DNA of 64,000 nucleotides, from assembly GCA_963422465.1 (NCBI GenBank), contig OY730175.1, positions 3,100,001 to 3,164,000 on the forward strand. The letters are read 5' to 3'. Origin of the DNA: Lichina pygmaea. Its lineage: Eukaryota; Ascomycota; Lichinomycetes; Lichinales; Lichinaceae. Position numbers and translations under genes: made by a program. Below, one piece after another: positions 24,145 to 35,500 of the stretch; the first letter of the stretch is position 1; every line of letters starts with the position of its first letter. Below the pieces are notes generated by a model. That model had not been told where the DNA came from. It saw only the letters and a program-made list of their open reading frames with translations, and made no database searches.

Positions 24145-24888
24145 ATGGCCTTCAACGGAAGTCATTCTTCCGAGACTTCGATGCGGCTCTCTAACGAAGA
24201 TCCGTCAACGCTGGCCAGGACGGGCTGGCAGTGGGACAACCAAGCCACGTTGTCTCCCTTGGAAACCCGTGCGGCACAAGAGCATGATGCCCTCGTCAAC
24301 GACGTCGATGTCAGTTGGCAGGCTGGTGAGGGCGGGTTATACTGCGCTCCCGATGATCCGGGGTACGACCAGTCCGCGGTAAGTAATCCTGATCAGCAAG
24401 ACAATCCCAGGCCGGCGGACGCTCACCACCAAAGACAGCTCTACGCGGAGTACGCGCGTCGCGCACTGCAGCACGAGCGGATGCACCACCAGCCGGTCGG
24501 CCAAGCGTGGACGACCATGACGCCCGGCACCGCGCACCAGCAAGCCATCGGCCAGACGACAGGTGGCCTCACCACTCAAAAACTCGACCAGCTAGGGTTG
24601 ACGTCGCCTCCGGAGCCGAGCATGGCGCGCTACGCAGTTATCGATGCCTCCACCGCCCCCGTTGCGTGGTACACACGCCAACAGATGCGAGCAATGGGGA
24701 TTTCGTACGGCGATAATGGCACCACCGACACCCGCGCTTATGCCGCTCAGCACGTCGTCCAAAACTCCCAACGACGCCAGGAGCGGCCAAGTCTTGAACA
24801 TCCAGAGCGGACCAATCCATGCTTTGTGTGCTACACGGACTCGGCCGACCCCGCCGTTGCCAGACGCCACAATCAGAGTGCGCGTTAG
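24145..24888 (+). CDS. Hypothetical protein, 247 aa
   Basis: An uninterrupted frame from an ATG in good context (aaagATGGCC), with a TATA-like box about 100 bp upstream. The protein is hydrophilic and rich in Gln, His, Ala, Asp and Thr, with no signal peptide, membrane segment or motif that I recognise. The middle (about residues 90-125) is His/Gln-rich. No intron is needed: the one strong donor (gtaagt at 24,380) has no acceptor at a normal distance. It stands alone, more than 2 kb from the next called gene. It could be a lineage-specific gene or a chance frame in GC-rich DNA. I favour a real gene moderately because of the start context and promoter. Confidence 0.5.
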   Translation: MAFNGSHSSETSMRLSNEDPSTLARTGWQWDNQATLSPLETRAAQEHDALVNDVDVSWQAGEGGLYCAPDDPGYDQSAVSNPDQQDNPRPADAHHQRQLYAEYARRALQHERMHHQPVGQAWTTMTPGTAHQQAIGQTTGGLTTQKLDQLGLTSPPEPSMARYAVIDASTAPVAWYTRQQMRAMGISYGDNGTTDTRAYAAQHVVQNSQRRQERPSLEHPERTNPCFVCYTDSADPAVARRHNQSAR

Positions 24889-25451
24889 TACAGATGACTA
24901 GGATTAAAACCGGTGAAAAAAGCTACTTGATGCGGTGTAGATCCCCTGGGACAATGGGCCTTGAAGTTAGTCAGTGTCCAAGCTTTGAAGTAGTGTTTTC
25001 ATAGGGCACGCAACAGTCATCTTCGCCAATGCCTTTTTGTCCCAGCTGTACAAAACTGGGACCTCTCACGCCTTGCACGTGAACACCATTCCGATGGTGG
25101 TGGTGATGACAGTGGCTGTTGCATTGACTTTAGATCATCACTGGTGTTAGTTCTGGCACCGGTACACCCATACTTCCGTAGTGGTGTTGGTACTGGTGAT
25201 GACCTTACTGTTGCTCTTGCTGGTACAGTCTGGCGACAATTATCTTCCCCCCCCCCCACCCCACCTGGTCATAGTACTGCATTACTTAGCTCCCTAGCAA
25301 TAGTAGTGCAATTTACGGTACGGAGTAGAAGGAGTGACTGCATCTAGTGATCAAGCTTCTATTGCTGGTGAGCTGCACGATCAGTGTGGATTCTTGTAAC
25401 CTTGCTGTAATTGATTACTTCTGATGCTGGCGATGCTGATGGGAAATGTGC

Positions 25452-25482
<31 letters not shown>

Positions 25483-27301
25483 GCGACATTTTCCACTTAC
25501 CTAAGCAGTGCTCGGGCTCAATAGCAGAACTCAGCTGGCCCGAGTCAGCCACAGGGAAGTATCTGTCCTCTCTCTACGTATGTACCAGTGGTTACAAAAC
25601 ATAATTACCTTCAGGGCACCTGATCTTCAGTACAAGTGTCTCTCAGTTCAACAATAGATTCAATCTAATCTGTTGCGGCCATAGGTCGGACCCAGGCCGG
25701 GCCAGACTTAGTCAGGCTTTAGTCAGCTAGCTAGTCGGGTACAGTATATCGCCCTCAAGTCTGAGAGGCTCAATGGACCAGACTTCTCTCCTCGATACGT
25801 AGGCCGATGCCTTAGTAGTTGTGCCAAAATCAGTCTCCAACACCCACAGCTCCCTATCACAAGAACCATATGGCAGTCGTTACCTTTTCGATCTGTCTCC
25901 ACTGTTCTGTTGTTGTTACGGGCAGCCTTATATAATTGACCAACAGCTATTCTGATCACCTGCTCAGGGCTGTCGGGTCTTTTCGCTGAGTTGGTCAGGC
26001 CTTCTGACAGTTGTCATCTTCAAGGCCACGCGACAGTAATATCCAGGCTTGCTTGGAGCGCATCAACCGCCTGCTCCGCGCTACGTACAGTAAGTAGTAC
26101 GTGGCATAACTAACTTTTGCGTCATGTCCAGGTGCGCATGCAGCCTCAAACAGCTGTCTTGTTTTGGAGAAGGGTTCGTTGCTTTTTCTTCGAACGCGTA
26201 CGAGTAAAGATGACTTAGTACGAGTACGGAAGTACGTACTCGTAAGCCTAGCGCAAGCGTCGTATGCATCTTACCACGCCTACGTAACGTACGTATCCAC
26301 CTGAAGCAACGATCCTCCCGCTAGACTGTCATCTCGGCAAAGACACTCCGCCACTTGAAGCTGAATCTAGTGCCATGTTTCGGTATCGGCATGTCTCTGT
26401 TTGCAGTTTCTTTGCTGACGTTCAAACCTAGAGTACTTTGTTTCCGGATATCTTAATCGGTAAAGCTCACTATGCACGGATGCGATAGCTCCGCCTCAGC
26501 AACGACCCCTGCAACGGCTCTCAGCACTGTCCACGGCCGTGAGTATGTCTCCCTTGCTCCCCTACACCCTTCCGCTGTCGAGTCTCTGCTCTTTTCCGGC
26601 CTCCTTCGCCACGTGAGAACGATTGCAAGCCCGCAGTCTCTCTCCGCCTTGAATTCTACTGCAAGGTGCCTTCTCCCTGTTCTAGCGTATTCCTGTATCT
26701 GCTCCCAGTTCCGATGCACGTCGGCCATAATCCAGTTGACTGTCCCCAGGAAGGCATCTCGAGCTCGGCAGAGTCGTCTTTAGTTCTCTAACAAGCACAA
26801 TTCACAGCGAACACGCAATTCGGGATCCTCGGGATGTTTCCCCCAGACCACATGCACGCCCGGGAGGGTTGTCTGATGTCGATGTTAGTAAGCGTAGCGA
26901 ATCTCCGATGAAGGACTCACCCGCGGCGAAGAGATACCCTCCAAGCGTCAAATAAAGTGTCAATCAATGCGCTAGAGGACCTCCCGCTCCAGCCAATGTC
27001 ATGGATCGTCCATAGGCGTCGACCGCGGTCAGGGTCCTTGGATGGATGGGGCGAAGTGCCTCAAATCAAAACCTAGCAGCCCATCGTGGCGGACGTAGGG
27101 CATCTCCGATCGAGTGCAAGGCCATGGATACCGGCAGTCGAGGGGACCGATCAAGTATCGGACCACTGAGGGTATCGGAGGAAGCTGTAGAAGCTCTGCC
27201 AGCGGCAGCCGCTCCTAGCTCGGCACGGATGACCACGTGGCGTGTCCCGTAGCCGATTTGAATGTGCCGACCGTGGGCGTGCGTTCCCGATCATCACCTT
27301 C
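24889..27301. other. Intergenic region with homopolymers and GTAC clusters
   Basis: No gene that I can support. It holds a 30-base G run (25,454-25,483), a C run near 25,249, and TACGTA/GTAC-rich stretches at 26,080-26,300. A plus frame from ATG 26,472 (103 codons) has no recognisable features and a minus frame overlaps it, so neither is called. Confidence 0.5.
25454..25483 (+). repeat. Poly-G run, 30 bases
   Basis: Thirty consecutive G. Able to form G-quadruplex DNA, and also a common place for length errors in assembly. Confidence 0.95.
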
Positions 27302-28945
27302 TCATATCATTGGAAACGGGTAGGAGGGTCGAAGAGGCTGCGGTTGCGCAGAGGTGGTCCCCGGCGCGGTGTTGTCCCAGGTCGACGGCGTCTGGGCGGT
27401 CGAGCCCAGACCGGTCTCAAGCTCATCGTCCCTCAACTGCTGGTTTCGGGCCAGTGGAATGTCGTCCAGATCGCTGAAATCGGTGAAGGGGGGCCTGGAG
27501 GACTTGGAGTTTCCGCTCGAACCAGTGTTCTTGGGGTTTGATTGTCCCCGAACGCTTGCTTTGCCGAAGATATAGGGCATGTGGCGGCGCAGGAGAGGTT
27601 TTAAGGTGGGCATGCAACCGACGATGATGCCGACGTTCACCTCCAGGATTCTGCATGCGATATGTAAGCCACGAAAGCCGCACGAAGGAGGTAATGTCCA
27701 GCCAGACGTACGTGTACAGCGCCGGCTCGTACGTGTGCCAAGTGATGTCGAAGGACGAGAACATCTCCATGAACGCGACGACCCGGGCGATGCTCATGCC
27801 GCAAGCCCTAGTGCAGACTCAGCGCCGTGGTCCGCTGCAACGAGCGAAGAGGGGGACGGTATGCTCACACCAGGCCGGTACCAAGGACGGCGATGACCTG
27901 CAGCCGCTGTCTCAGAGGCAGACGCATCTTCCACACCTGACGCAGGGGCACGACGAAGATGGCAATGTCGGTGAAGATGCTGATGATGGCACTGACCGAG
28001 CCGAGAATGCCGGTGTCGATGCATTTTCCCGGCAATCCCGGGGTCCAGAACTTCCTGACAGGTCGACACGGAAAGATGGACAGGAAGAACGACGAGACGC
28101 TGAAGGCGGCCAAGGGAATGAAGAGCGACCAGACCGAGTACTTGATGAAGCGTGAGGCGTCGAAGATGCGAATGTACATGAGGAGGATGGCAGCCTTGAC
28201 GAAGAAGATGAGGACCGAGTAGGTCGAGTAGAGCACGGCTTGCATCTGCCGCGGAGGAGCGTGTCAGAAGGCCGTCGGGAGCGGGGACGATGCAGGACGA
28301 CGGTCGCTGGCGCAGCCCCGGGCGGGGCTACGCCATGCCGACGACTCACCCTGAAGTAGTTTCCCTCGTGCTTCTTGTCAAACTCCCAGCAGTGGATGCC
28401 GAATCCAAAGCGGGTGGCTGCAATCTCCAGTCAGCCAGGAAACAACCAAAGGCCGGGAGGCGATCTTCGAACAAGGACTCACCGATCATGACGGCCACGG
28501 AGAAGCCGATGGAGAGGAACTGTAACGAGGGACACGAGTCAGCGGCGCGACGAGCGGAATAGCAAGAGGTCCGGCGGTGGGTCGCGAGCGAGCATCGACA
28601 GGCGTAGACATACCATGGCGATGATGCACGCCACTGTGACGGGTCAGCAGGGTTCGACGCTCAAGAGGGGGGTGGTGCGACGAAGAGTGCAAGGGGGAGG
28701 GGCGTACCATCGTCGGACTGCAGCTTGCGCGTGAGGTAGCATTTGGTGTAAAGACGTCCGGCGACGAAGACGCTGGTGACGCTCAGACAGACGACGTTCA
28801 GCACAAGCAGCTGGGTGGTGTGCGACACCGGATCGTCGAGATCGACGACCCAGCCCTCGGGAGGATCCACGCGCGACCTCCCTTCAGGTGCGATGCGCGG
28901 ATCCATACAGTTGACCGCCGGGGGCTCCAAGTGTGAGTACGACAT
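27302..28945 (-). CDS. PTH11-like seven-transmembrane receptor, 394 aa, seven exons
   Basis: Minus-strand exons: 28945-28708, 28633-28614, 28519-28483, 28417-28350, 28245-27869, 27807-27712 and 27650-27302. All introns are GT-AG (61-104 nt) and keep phase. The product has seven hydrophobic segments: LLVLNVVCLSVTSVFVAG, then the segments around ACIIAMFLSIGFSVAVMI, VLYSTYSVLIFFVKAAILL, LFIPLAAFSVSSFFLS, GSVSAIISIFTDIAIFVV, VIAVLGTGLVACGMSIA and NVGIIVGCMPTLKPLL. The motif CRPVRKFW and the closing LEVNVGIIVGCMPTLKPLL are typical of the fungal rhodopsin-like (PTH11-related) domain family. There is no N-terminal CFEM domain. The C-terminal tail (about 100 aa) is hydrophilic and Ser/Pro-rich. In Magnaporthe, PTH11 senses host surfaces; most family members have no known ligand. 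Role here is inferred only. Confidence 0.88.
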
Positions 28946-30600
28946 GGCTGCGAGCGAAAACGGTTCCGCTGCGCTCCTGCTCCCACGGAGGCTCGCGCGT
29001 CGACGGGCAAATCGCACTCGACAGCCAAGACAGGACGATAGCAACGACGTTCTTCAGCACGAGCTCGCTCGCAGCAACGACGAGAGGCAGCCGGCATAAT
29101 AATAAAGAACCCGTCGGGGCAACCGTATCGAGGTCAGCGCATGAAGTCGGCGCAGGATCCGTCAGAAAGCATGCATGCGGAGCTCAGGGGCAGTGACCGG
29201 CGTTCAAAGACACCACGTGGAAGAACGAGGGATACGACGAATGAAAGCACGAGAAGATAACGGCGTGGCAGCAGCGGCGGCGGCAGAGGAGGAGGAGGAA
29301 GAGGATGAACGGGAAAGAGAGTGACTTCCGAGTCGACGTTTGAAAGAGTAGAAGCCGTGTCTCGTAAGGAGCGTCGAAACAAGATGGGCGCCGGACGGCT
29401 TGGCCAGGAGGAGGAGAGGGGAGGGGGGAGGGGGGAGGAAAAGGTGGGAGGGACGTCGGCGGTGGGACACGATAGGATGAAAAGGAGGGGGGGGGGGGCA
29501 TGCGAGCTCATGCCTGCTCAGCCGGCTGCTTGAGCCCTCGTATTGGCAAAACTCAACATGGAGTCTGTAGGCACCGCAGCAGCGATCGTACTCCGTCTTC
29601 CAGCAGGCCGTACTAGTGCGGTGAGGCCCGGATCTTGGTAGAAAAAGCAACAGGGTAGCGCAACGAGACGGTGCCTGGCGTGCCTGGCGTGCCTGGCCCT
29701 GCGATCACGCTGGCCGGTGCGCAGCCGGCGCACAGTAGCGATATAGGACGGCGCATGTTCCTGGAATCGTGCGTCGACCCCAGTGCTCCGTGCTTGCCGA
29801 ACGCGGCGTAGCGAGCTACCCCACCACCCCAACAAGGCTGTTTCTGCGTCGATCCGCTTCGTCTTCGTCGTCCTCGTCGTCTGCCGCGTCCTTGGACTTT
29901 TCTGGTAGTCCGTCGGCCGCCCTGGGCTGGCGCCATCTCGGCCCTTTCCGTCGACGTTCCTTGGGCGTCGGGTCGCCCGAGCCGTTGCCGTACTGTCGCC
30001 ATATGCTGTGTCACTCTAACGGCAAGGAGAGATGGTCGACGTACGTATGTACGTACCGTACGTGGTACCTCACCGCCGATCGACTGCCACCGGCGAGGAC
30101 GAAGAAGACGAAGAAGAAGAAGGAGGAGGAGAGTATCGTGGTACGTACGGAGTACGTACCTCCGCAGTACGTCCGGTACTGTACGGTACACCGTACGTAC
30201 TTACCCCGTAGATGGTGCTCGATTCCGTCTCGACTACCGACCCCAGTCGCTCCTCGTCGTTGCTTTTGTTCGGCCAGCGGAGAGCAGGCGATGCAGGCCA
30301 GCCTCGGAGGATCCTAAGCGCACCGGAGCCTCATTTAGCCGGTCCAAGCGTCCTCGTGATGCAGGAAGATCGTGATCGGGCCTGAGAGACAGCTTTCACC
30401 TCGACGGTCTTCCCGCCGCTTCGAAAGTCGCCGAGGATTGCCGGCCGAAGTTGTTCGTGCATCATACGGCCATTCGTACCGCAGTACGTAAGTACGAGGT
30501 ATACTGGTAGGCTAGTGACAGGACCATGGCAACTCGGTGCTGTACTTCAGGGTGTAGCCGTGCCATGGGGGCTCCGACTGGACGGACCGCCGTCTACTTG
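28946..30600. other. Upstream region of the receptor gene, repeats, no gene
   Basis: Rich in purine trinucleotide runs (GAGGAG/GGAGGA at 29,280-29,310, 29,400-29,450 and 30,095-30,135) and TACGTA/GTAC palindromes (30,035-30,200). Frames on both strands here follow these repeats and have no domain, so none is called. Confidence 0.5.
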
Positions 30601-30602
30601 TA

Positions 30603-30671
30603 CGTAAAAAAAAAGTCTGACCCCCCCTCGCGGCCACCCCCCCCTCACGGCCACCCTAGACTATTTTTACG
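30603..30671. repeat. Left inverted repeat of the pogo-like transposon, itself palindromic
   Basis: The two arms gtaaaaaaaaagtct (30,603) and agactatttttac (about 30,659) are near-complementary and enclose two copies of the ctc(a/g)cggccaccc unit, so this end can fold into a hairpin. The same unit is found inverted at 39,066-39,110. Confidence 0.65.
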
Positions 30672-30716
30672 ACATCAACTTTTCTACAGAATTTTTGGCT
30701 GACACTGTTTTATTGT

Positions 30717-31808
30717 CTAGAGAAGATACTGCGAGCACATCTGATCAAACTCGACCTCCTGATTCTGCCTGGCTACTGTGTCGACTGGATTTACAGCCTG
30801 GTACCGCTCCCTGGTGGCCTCAAGTGCTGGGATCTTGACAAAGCGATTGTTTGGGTTGGGGTGGACTTTCTGATGCTTCGGTGGACGTAATGTCTTGATC
30901 TCAAGTTCTAGGTAGTCAACCCGACGTTGCTGCAGCTCGACCTCGTGGTTTTGGCGGTCCAGGCACTTTCCAACCGACCGAAAGAGAGCCCTGGCTGAGG
31001 GGTCTCTCATGCCAATTTTGTCCATGGATTCTCGGAGTTGACAATGCCCCTTTGGTGTTGGGAATACCAGCTGCGATACTTGGGATGTGTTGTCGGGATG
31101 CTCAGGTTCCATTTGCGGGGTCCTAGGGTGTGCCTGGGCTTCTGCTGGCTGTGGTGGATCCTCCGCAACAACAAATCTGTTCTGCAATGTCTTCCGACAG
31201 CTTGGTGGCCACAACCCAGTATGTCGCCACCCAGCAACAATGTTTGAACTGCTGAAAGCCTTCTTCTGTGCCTTCTGGTACAGAATTAGGAACATGGGCT
31301 TCCCAATAGCTCTGGCAGCTGATCTTTTGATGAAATCATCAAGGAATGTCCAGTACACCTGCTTCAGGCTTGAAAACACACCAACACAAGAGGCTGGAGG
31401 ACATGGGAGGTGTGAGCTGGCAGGTACAGCAGGTGGATGTTGTTGTAGTAGCAGGTGTACTGGAATACATCAGTCTCATGGCTAACATGGCCATCTAGAA
31501 CAAGTAGTTGTGTTTCTTTGCCAGGACCTGCCCCAGATTGAGCGATAAAGCAGTTTTCCAGCCAACCCTGAGCAATACCACAGTCAATGAAGCCATTGTC
31601 CTGTGCCTCAAAGTGCTATCCCTGCATTCCAGACTAATCATCAGGAAGCCACTGTCTCTGTACAGACTTCCCCTTGAAAATAACAAGAGGATCAATGCAC
31701 TGTCCAGTGGTGTTAATGCACTCAACAATTGTAGTCCATGTACAACAGGTAGGAATACTCAGACACTCAGTCTTTTTCTCCCACTCTGTCAAGACCTTTC
31801 CAGAGTAG
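30717..31808 (-). pseudogene. pogo-like transposase, C-terminal part
   Basis: Continues the transposase after the LTR insertion. It includes the second catalytic block (LVLDGHVSHETD, HLLYLPAHTSHVLQPL), then the conserved tail (SLKQVYWTFLDDFIKRSA, NIVAGWRHTGLWP) and a hydrophilic C-terminus to 30,717. A one-base deletion near 31,385 falls in the codon for the third catalytic Asp (family: QPLD, then phase is lost), and a stop lies near 31,650. The enzyme would cut and rejoin DNA at the TIRs; this copy is dead. Confidence 0.85.
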
Positions 31809-31813
31809 GCTAT

Positions 31814-32298
31814 TGTTGCGGTCCGTACCGTGCCGTCCTAACCGAGTATAGGATTAAGGGCGAGATGCGGAAGGCGGGTTGGTTCTCGCAGGAGAGGAGT
31901 GTCAAGGAGCGCGAAGGGGTTTGGTGGAACGTGGTGGTGGTGACACCTGATCAATGGCTTCGTACAAAAGGATTGTATTGAAGTAGATCTAGTTGTCTGG
32001 ATCACAACATGAGTTGAAGACGATCGTTCCATAAGGGAACTATCGCCGGACTATATAGTGCTCAGTCCGTGAGCTCAGTGAGCTCTGCTCACTTTGCTCA
32101 CTGTTCATGCATGCTGCGGTGAGCTGGGCAAGCTCTGCTCACTTTGCTCACACATATGCATGCTGCGGCGAGCAACCCCTGGTCAGTCTCGCCGGTCACG
32201 TGACTGCTTCCCGTGTTATGCGGCCTGGTACTTCTGTCCAGTATCCTGTCTGCTGCTTTCTGTGAGTATAAAGACTGTGTTCCTCCTGGGTCGTAACA
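31814..32298 (-). repeat. Gypsy-1a 3' LTR, 485 bp
   Basis: Begins and ends with tgttgcgg and cgtaaca as seen on the plus strand. It is 50 bp longer than its partner because a block around 32,090-32,150 (gagctctgctcactttgctc) is duplicated in tandem. Confidence 0.92.
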
Positions 32299-32328
32299 CT
32301 ATCCTCCTCTCCATCTTTCATCATCTTG

Positions 32329-32598
32329 ATGAAACTTGGTCATGTCTCCAAAGTCACGTGCGAGCCCTGTGACTTTTGTGTTCTCCGTAGTCGTCCATGC
32401 TTCCAGATGCCAGGGGAAGACGATAAGTTGAAATGTGCTGCGTGCACTCAGCGCGGGAGGTCTTGTGTCTCTGTGTCCTGGGAATCTCTGAACATATCCC
32501 AGGACAACCTTCGTGAGGATGTGGCTGCTGAAGAGGCAACACGTGACGCACTCTTCGAACAACTTGCCGTGGTGCAAGTTCATCTGTCTCGGAAGTGA
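32329..32598 (+). other. Antisense Cys-rich ORF of Gypsy-1a
   Basis: On the strand opposite to gag-pol, just inside the 3' LTR, there is an ATG-started frame of about 90 codons. It encodes a Cys cluster (CEPCDFC, then PCF, CAACTQRGRSC) followed by a helical, charged stretch (SQDNLREDVAAEEATRD). The same protein with the same Cys spacing is found at the same place in Gypsy-1b (60,943-61,374). It resembles small zinc-binding plus coiled-coil proteins. Function unknown. As part of a broken element it may be a remnant. Confidence 0.6.
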
Positions 32599-35500
32599 AA
32601 GGTGTTGGAAGGTGCCGAGGTCTGTGTGAGGCAGAAGCTTCAGTGTCTGGTGAAAGAGATGGAGTCGGATGGCGAGGATTTGACTTGATCAGTCATTGAC
32701 GTGTCCCTCCTGCAGGCCGAGCTGTTCAGTCCTGCTCCTGCCGAAACTGTCGCAGAAGAAGCTGGCAGTTCGCGAGGTTCTTGAGTGGTTCCCAGGTATT
32801 CTCCAAGTCTGGGTATCCTTTCCACTTGACAAGGTATTGCTGACCTTTCCTAGCCAGGATCTGTTCAACTTCAAACTCTTGTTCTTCTTCGGGTTGATAA
32901 TGAAATGTTTCCTGCAAGGGTGTGCTCTGGTCGGCTGGTTCAATCATCAATATATGAAAGTTTGGATGGACTCTGGCATCCCTTGGTAGTCGTATCTTGA
33001 TGTTGACTGGTCCTGTTTTCTCTTCGACTGAAAATAGTCTGACCTTGATATTGTCAAGTTTCTTCGTCTTTGGCTTTTTTGTTTTCCAATTTTTTGTGAG
33101 GAGGTAGACTTTATCCCCCTTCTTTAGCTGAGGTGCTATTTTTGATTTTTTGTCTATTTGACGCTGTATTTTTTTCGAGGTCTCTTGAAGGTAGTGCCTT
33201 ATCATCGTGTGTGTTTGTTGTAGGAGCTTGTCATGTTGGAGTACTTTCTCCACATTTGGTGAAGCTCTGCTTGGCATTCTGATATTCGCATGTTGTCCAA
33301 AATTGGCAAAGAATGGCGATTCCTTTGTTGAGTCTGATCTGTGCTGGTTGATTGCCAGCTGTGCCACCAGTAATAACTGTACCCAATTGCTGTGGGTCTG
33401 GTTAATGTAATGCTGCAAATAAGTCTCCAGGACTTGGTTTACTCACTCTGTCTGGCTGTCAGTTCGTGGGTGATAGGCTGTAGACATTTTGGGTTTTGTT
33501 CCCACAGCTGCACTGATTGTCTTCCAGTAGTTGGATGTGAAGAGTTTGTCTCTGTCAGTAATGATCATGATTAGAACTCCGTGGTCTCTGCCCAATCTGT
33601 CCAGTAAGAGGTGTCCCAACTGTTCTGCTGTGTGGGTCTCCTTAAATAGTACTACTATTAGGTATTTTGTGAATCTGTCCACTATCACTATAATCAAGTT
33701 GTAGGTGATTCCTGTGACTGGGTCTTTGGACTTGGGTAGCTTGGTGATGAAGTCCATTGACACATCTTCCCACAGGCCTCTCAGTATCGTGTTCGGGTGT
33801 CTTTCTCCATATGGCTTGTGTCTTCCATGCTTGTTTTTCTGGCATAGTAGACATTTGTTGATGTAGCTTGTGACGTGTTGTCAGAGATTGATGACATTGT
33901 TCCCTGCCTGTTGGATCAGGTCTGTGGTTTTGGTGATTCCTGGGTGACTATGTGCTGGGTTATCGTGGTAGTTCCTTATTAATTCTTCAGTGTCTTCTGC
34001 TGTGAGCTTGTTGATCTGTGGTCAAGGTACCAGGTTTCCTTGCTGGTCCTGCTGTAAGATTATTCCTTGGTGTTCATCATCTTCCATGTGGTTTTTTTGT
34101 CAGCTTAGTGCGTCTGCTCTCCTATTGTCCTGTCCGGGGGTGTACAAGATCTTGAACTTGTGTTGCCCTAGGAGTTCAGCCCATCTGACTTGTCATCTGT
34201 TCAGCTTCTTGGTTGTTGTGAACGTTGTCAGATTCTTGTGGTCTGTGAGAATGGTGAGTTCAGAACTGCTTTCCGCGTACACTCTCCAGTGTTCGAGTGC
34301 GTTGACGACTGCCAGTAGCTCTTTGTTGTGGATATCATAGTTCTGTTCCACTTGTGTCATTTTTTGTGAGTAGTAGGCAACTGGGTACCACTTGTTGTCT
34401 GCCTGTTGGCATAAACATACTCCCACTGCCTGATCTGAAGTGTCTGTCTTGATTCATGTTGGTTGGCCTGTCTTGAAGTTGAGGAGAACTGGTTCCTTGG
34501 CGCAAGTGTCCTTGAGCTGCTGGAATACTTTTTGTTATCTCTCTGTCCACCAGTACTCCATGTCCTTCTTTGTGAGTTCTGTCAGTGGTGTTGCTGTCTG
34601 TGAGTAGTTCTTGATAAACTGTCAGTTGAAGTTGGCAAATCCTAGGAAGGCTTGTACTTCCTTAACTGATGTCGGTGTTGGCTATTGTTGAATCACTTTG
34701 ATTTTCTCAGGGTTGATCTTGATCCCTTCAATTCCTATGATGTATCTGAGGAATTCAACTTCCGGTTTGTTGAACTCACATTTCTTCAGGTTGAGCTTAA
34801 GCCCTGCCTTTTGTAGGTATCGTAGAACATCCTTCACATGTTTGGTATGTTCCTGTTGCGTGTTCGAGTAGACAAGAATGTTGTCCAAGTAGGTGATAGC
34901 TGTTTGGTCCAGGTGTGCTCTGATGATGTTGTTGATCAATGCTTGACATATTGCTGGTGTGTTCGTGAGTCTGAATAGCATAACCAGATACTTGTAGTGT
35001 CTGTATCAGGTTCTGAAGACTGTCTTCTATTCTTCTCCTTTTTTCATGCGTATCAGGTTGTATACTCCTTTCAAGTCCAGCTTGGTGAAGATTGTAGCTT
35101 GGCTGATCCTGTCTCGCAGTTTGTTCACATTTGGCAACAGATATCAGTTTTTGATAGTAATATTGTTGAGTTTCCTGTAATCCACACAAAGTCGAAGACT
35201 TCTGTCTTTCTTTGGTGCAATTAGTATCAGGTATCCTGCTGGCGATTGAGATTCTTGAATGAAACTCTTTTTCAGGTTTTCCTCCAGGTACTCGCGAAGT
35301 ACTTGGAGCTTTTTCTCTGATAACTGGTAAATTGGTCTAAATCCTGGCTCTGTCCCTGGTTGCAACTTGATCTCATAATCCCAAGGTTGGTGCTTAGGCA
35401 ACACTGCTGTTGTTGTCTCTTCCTGAAAGAGGTTATCATACCCAGGTCAGTACTCTTCAGGGATCTCCAGAGGGCTAACAACTTCCTCTCTTTTCATCTC

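Noticed and set aside
26453-26783. Overlapping 91- and 103-codon frames
   Set aside because: Opposite strands, similar length, no motif or homologous feature to favour either.
29134-30317. Several long frames upstream of the receptor gene
   Set aside because: They follow GAG/CTC and GTAC repeats on both strands and encode low-complexity Pro/Ser/Arg runs.
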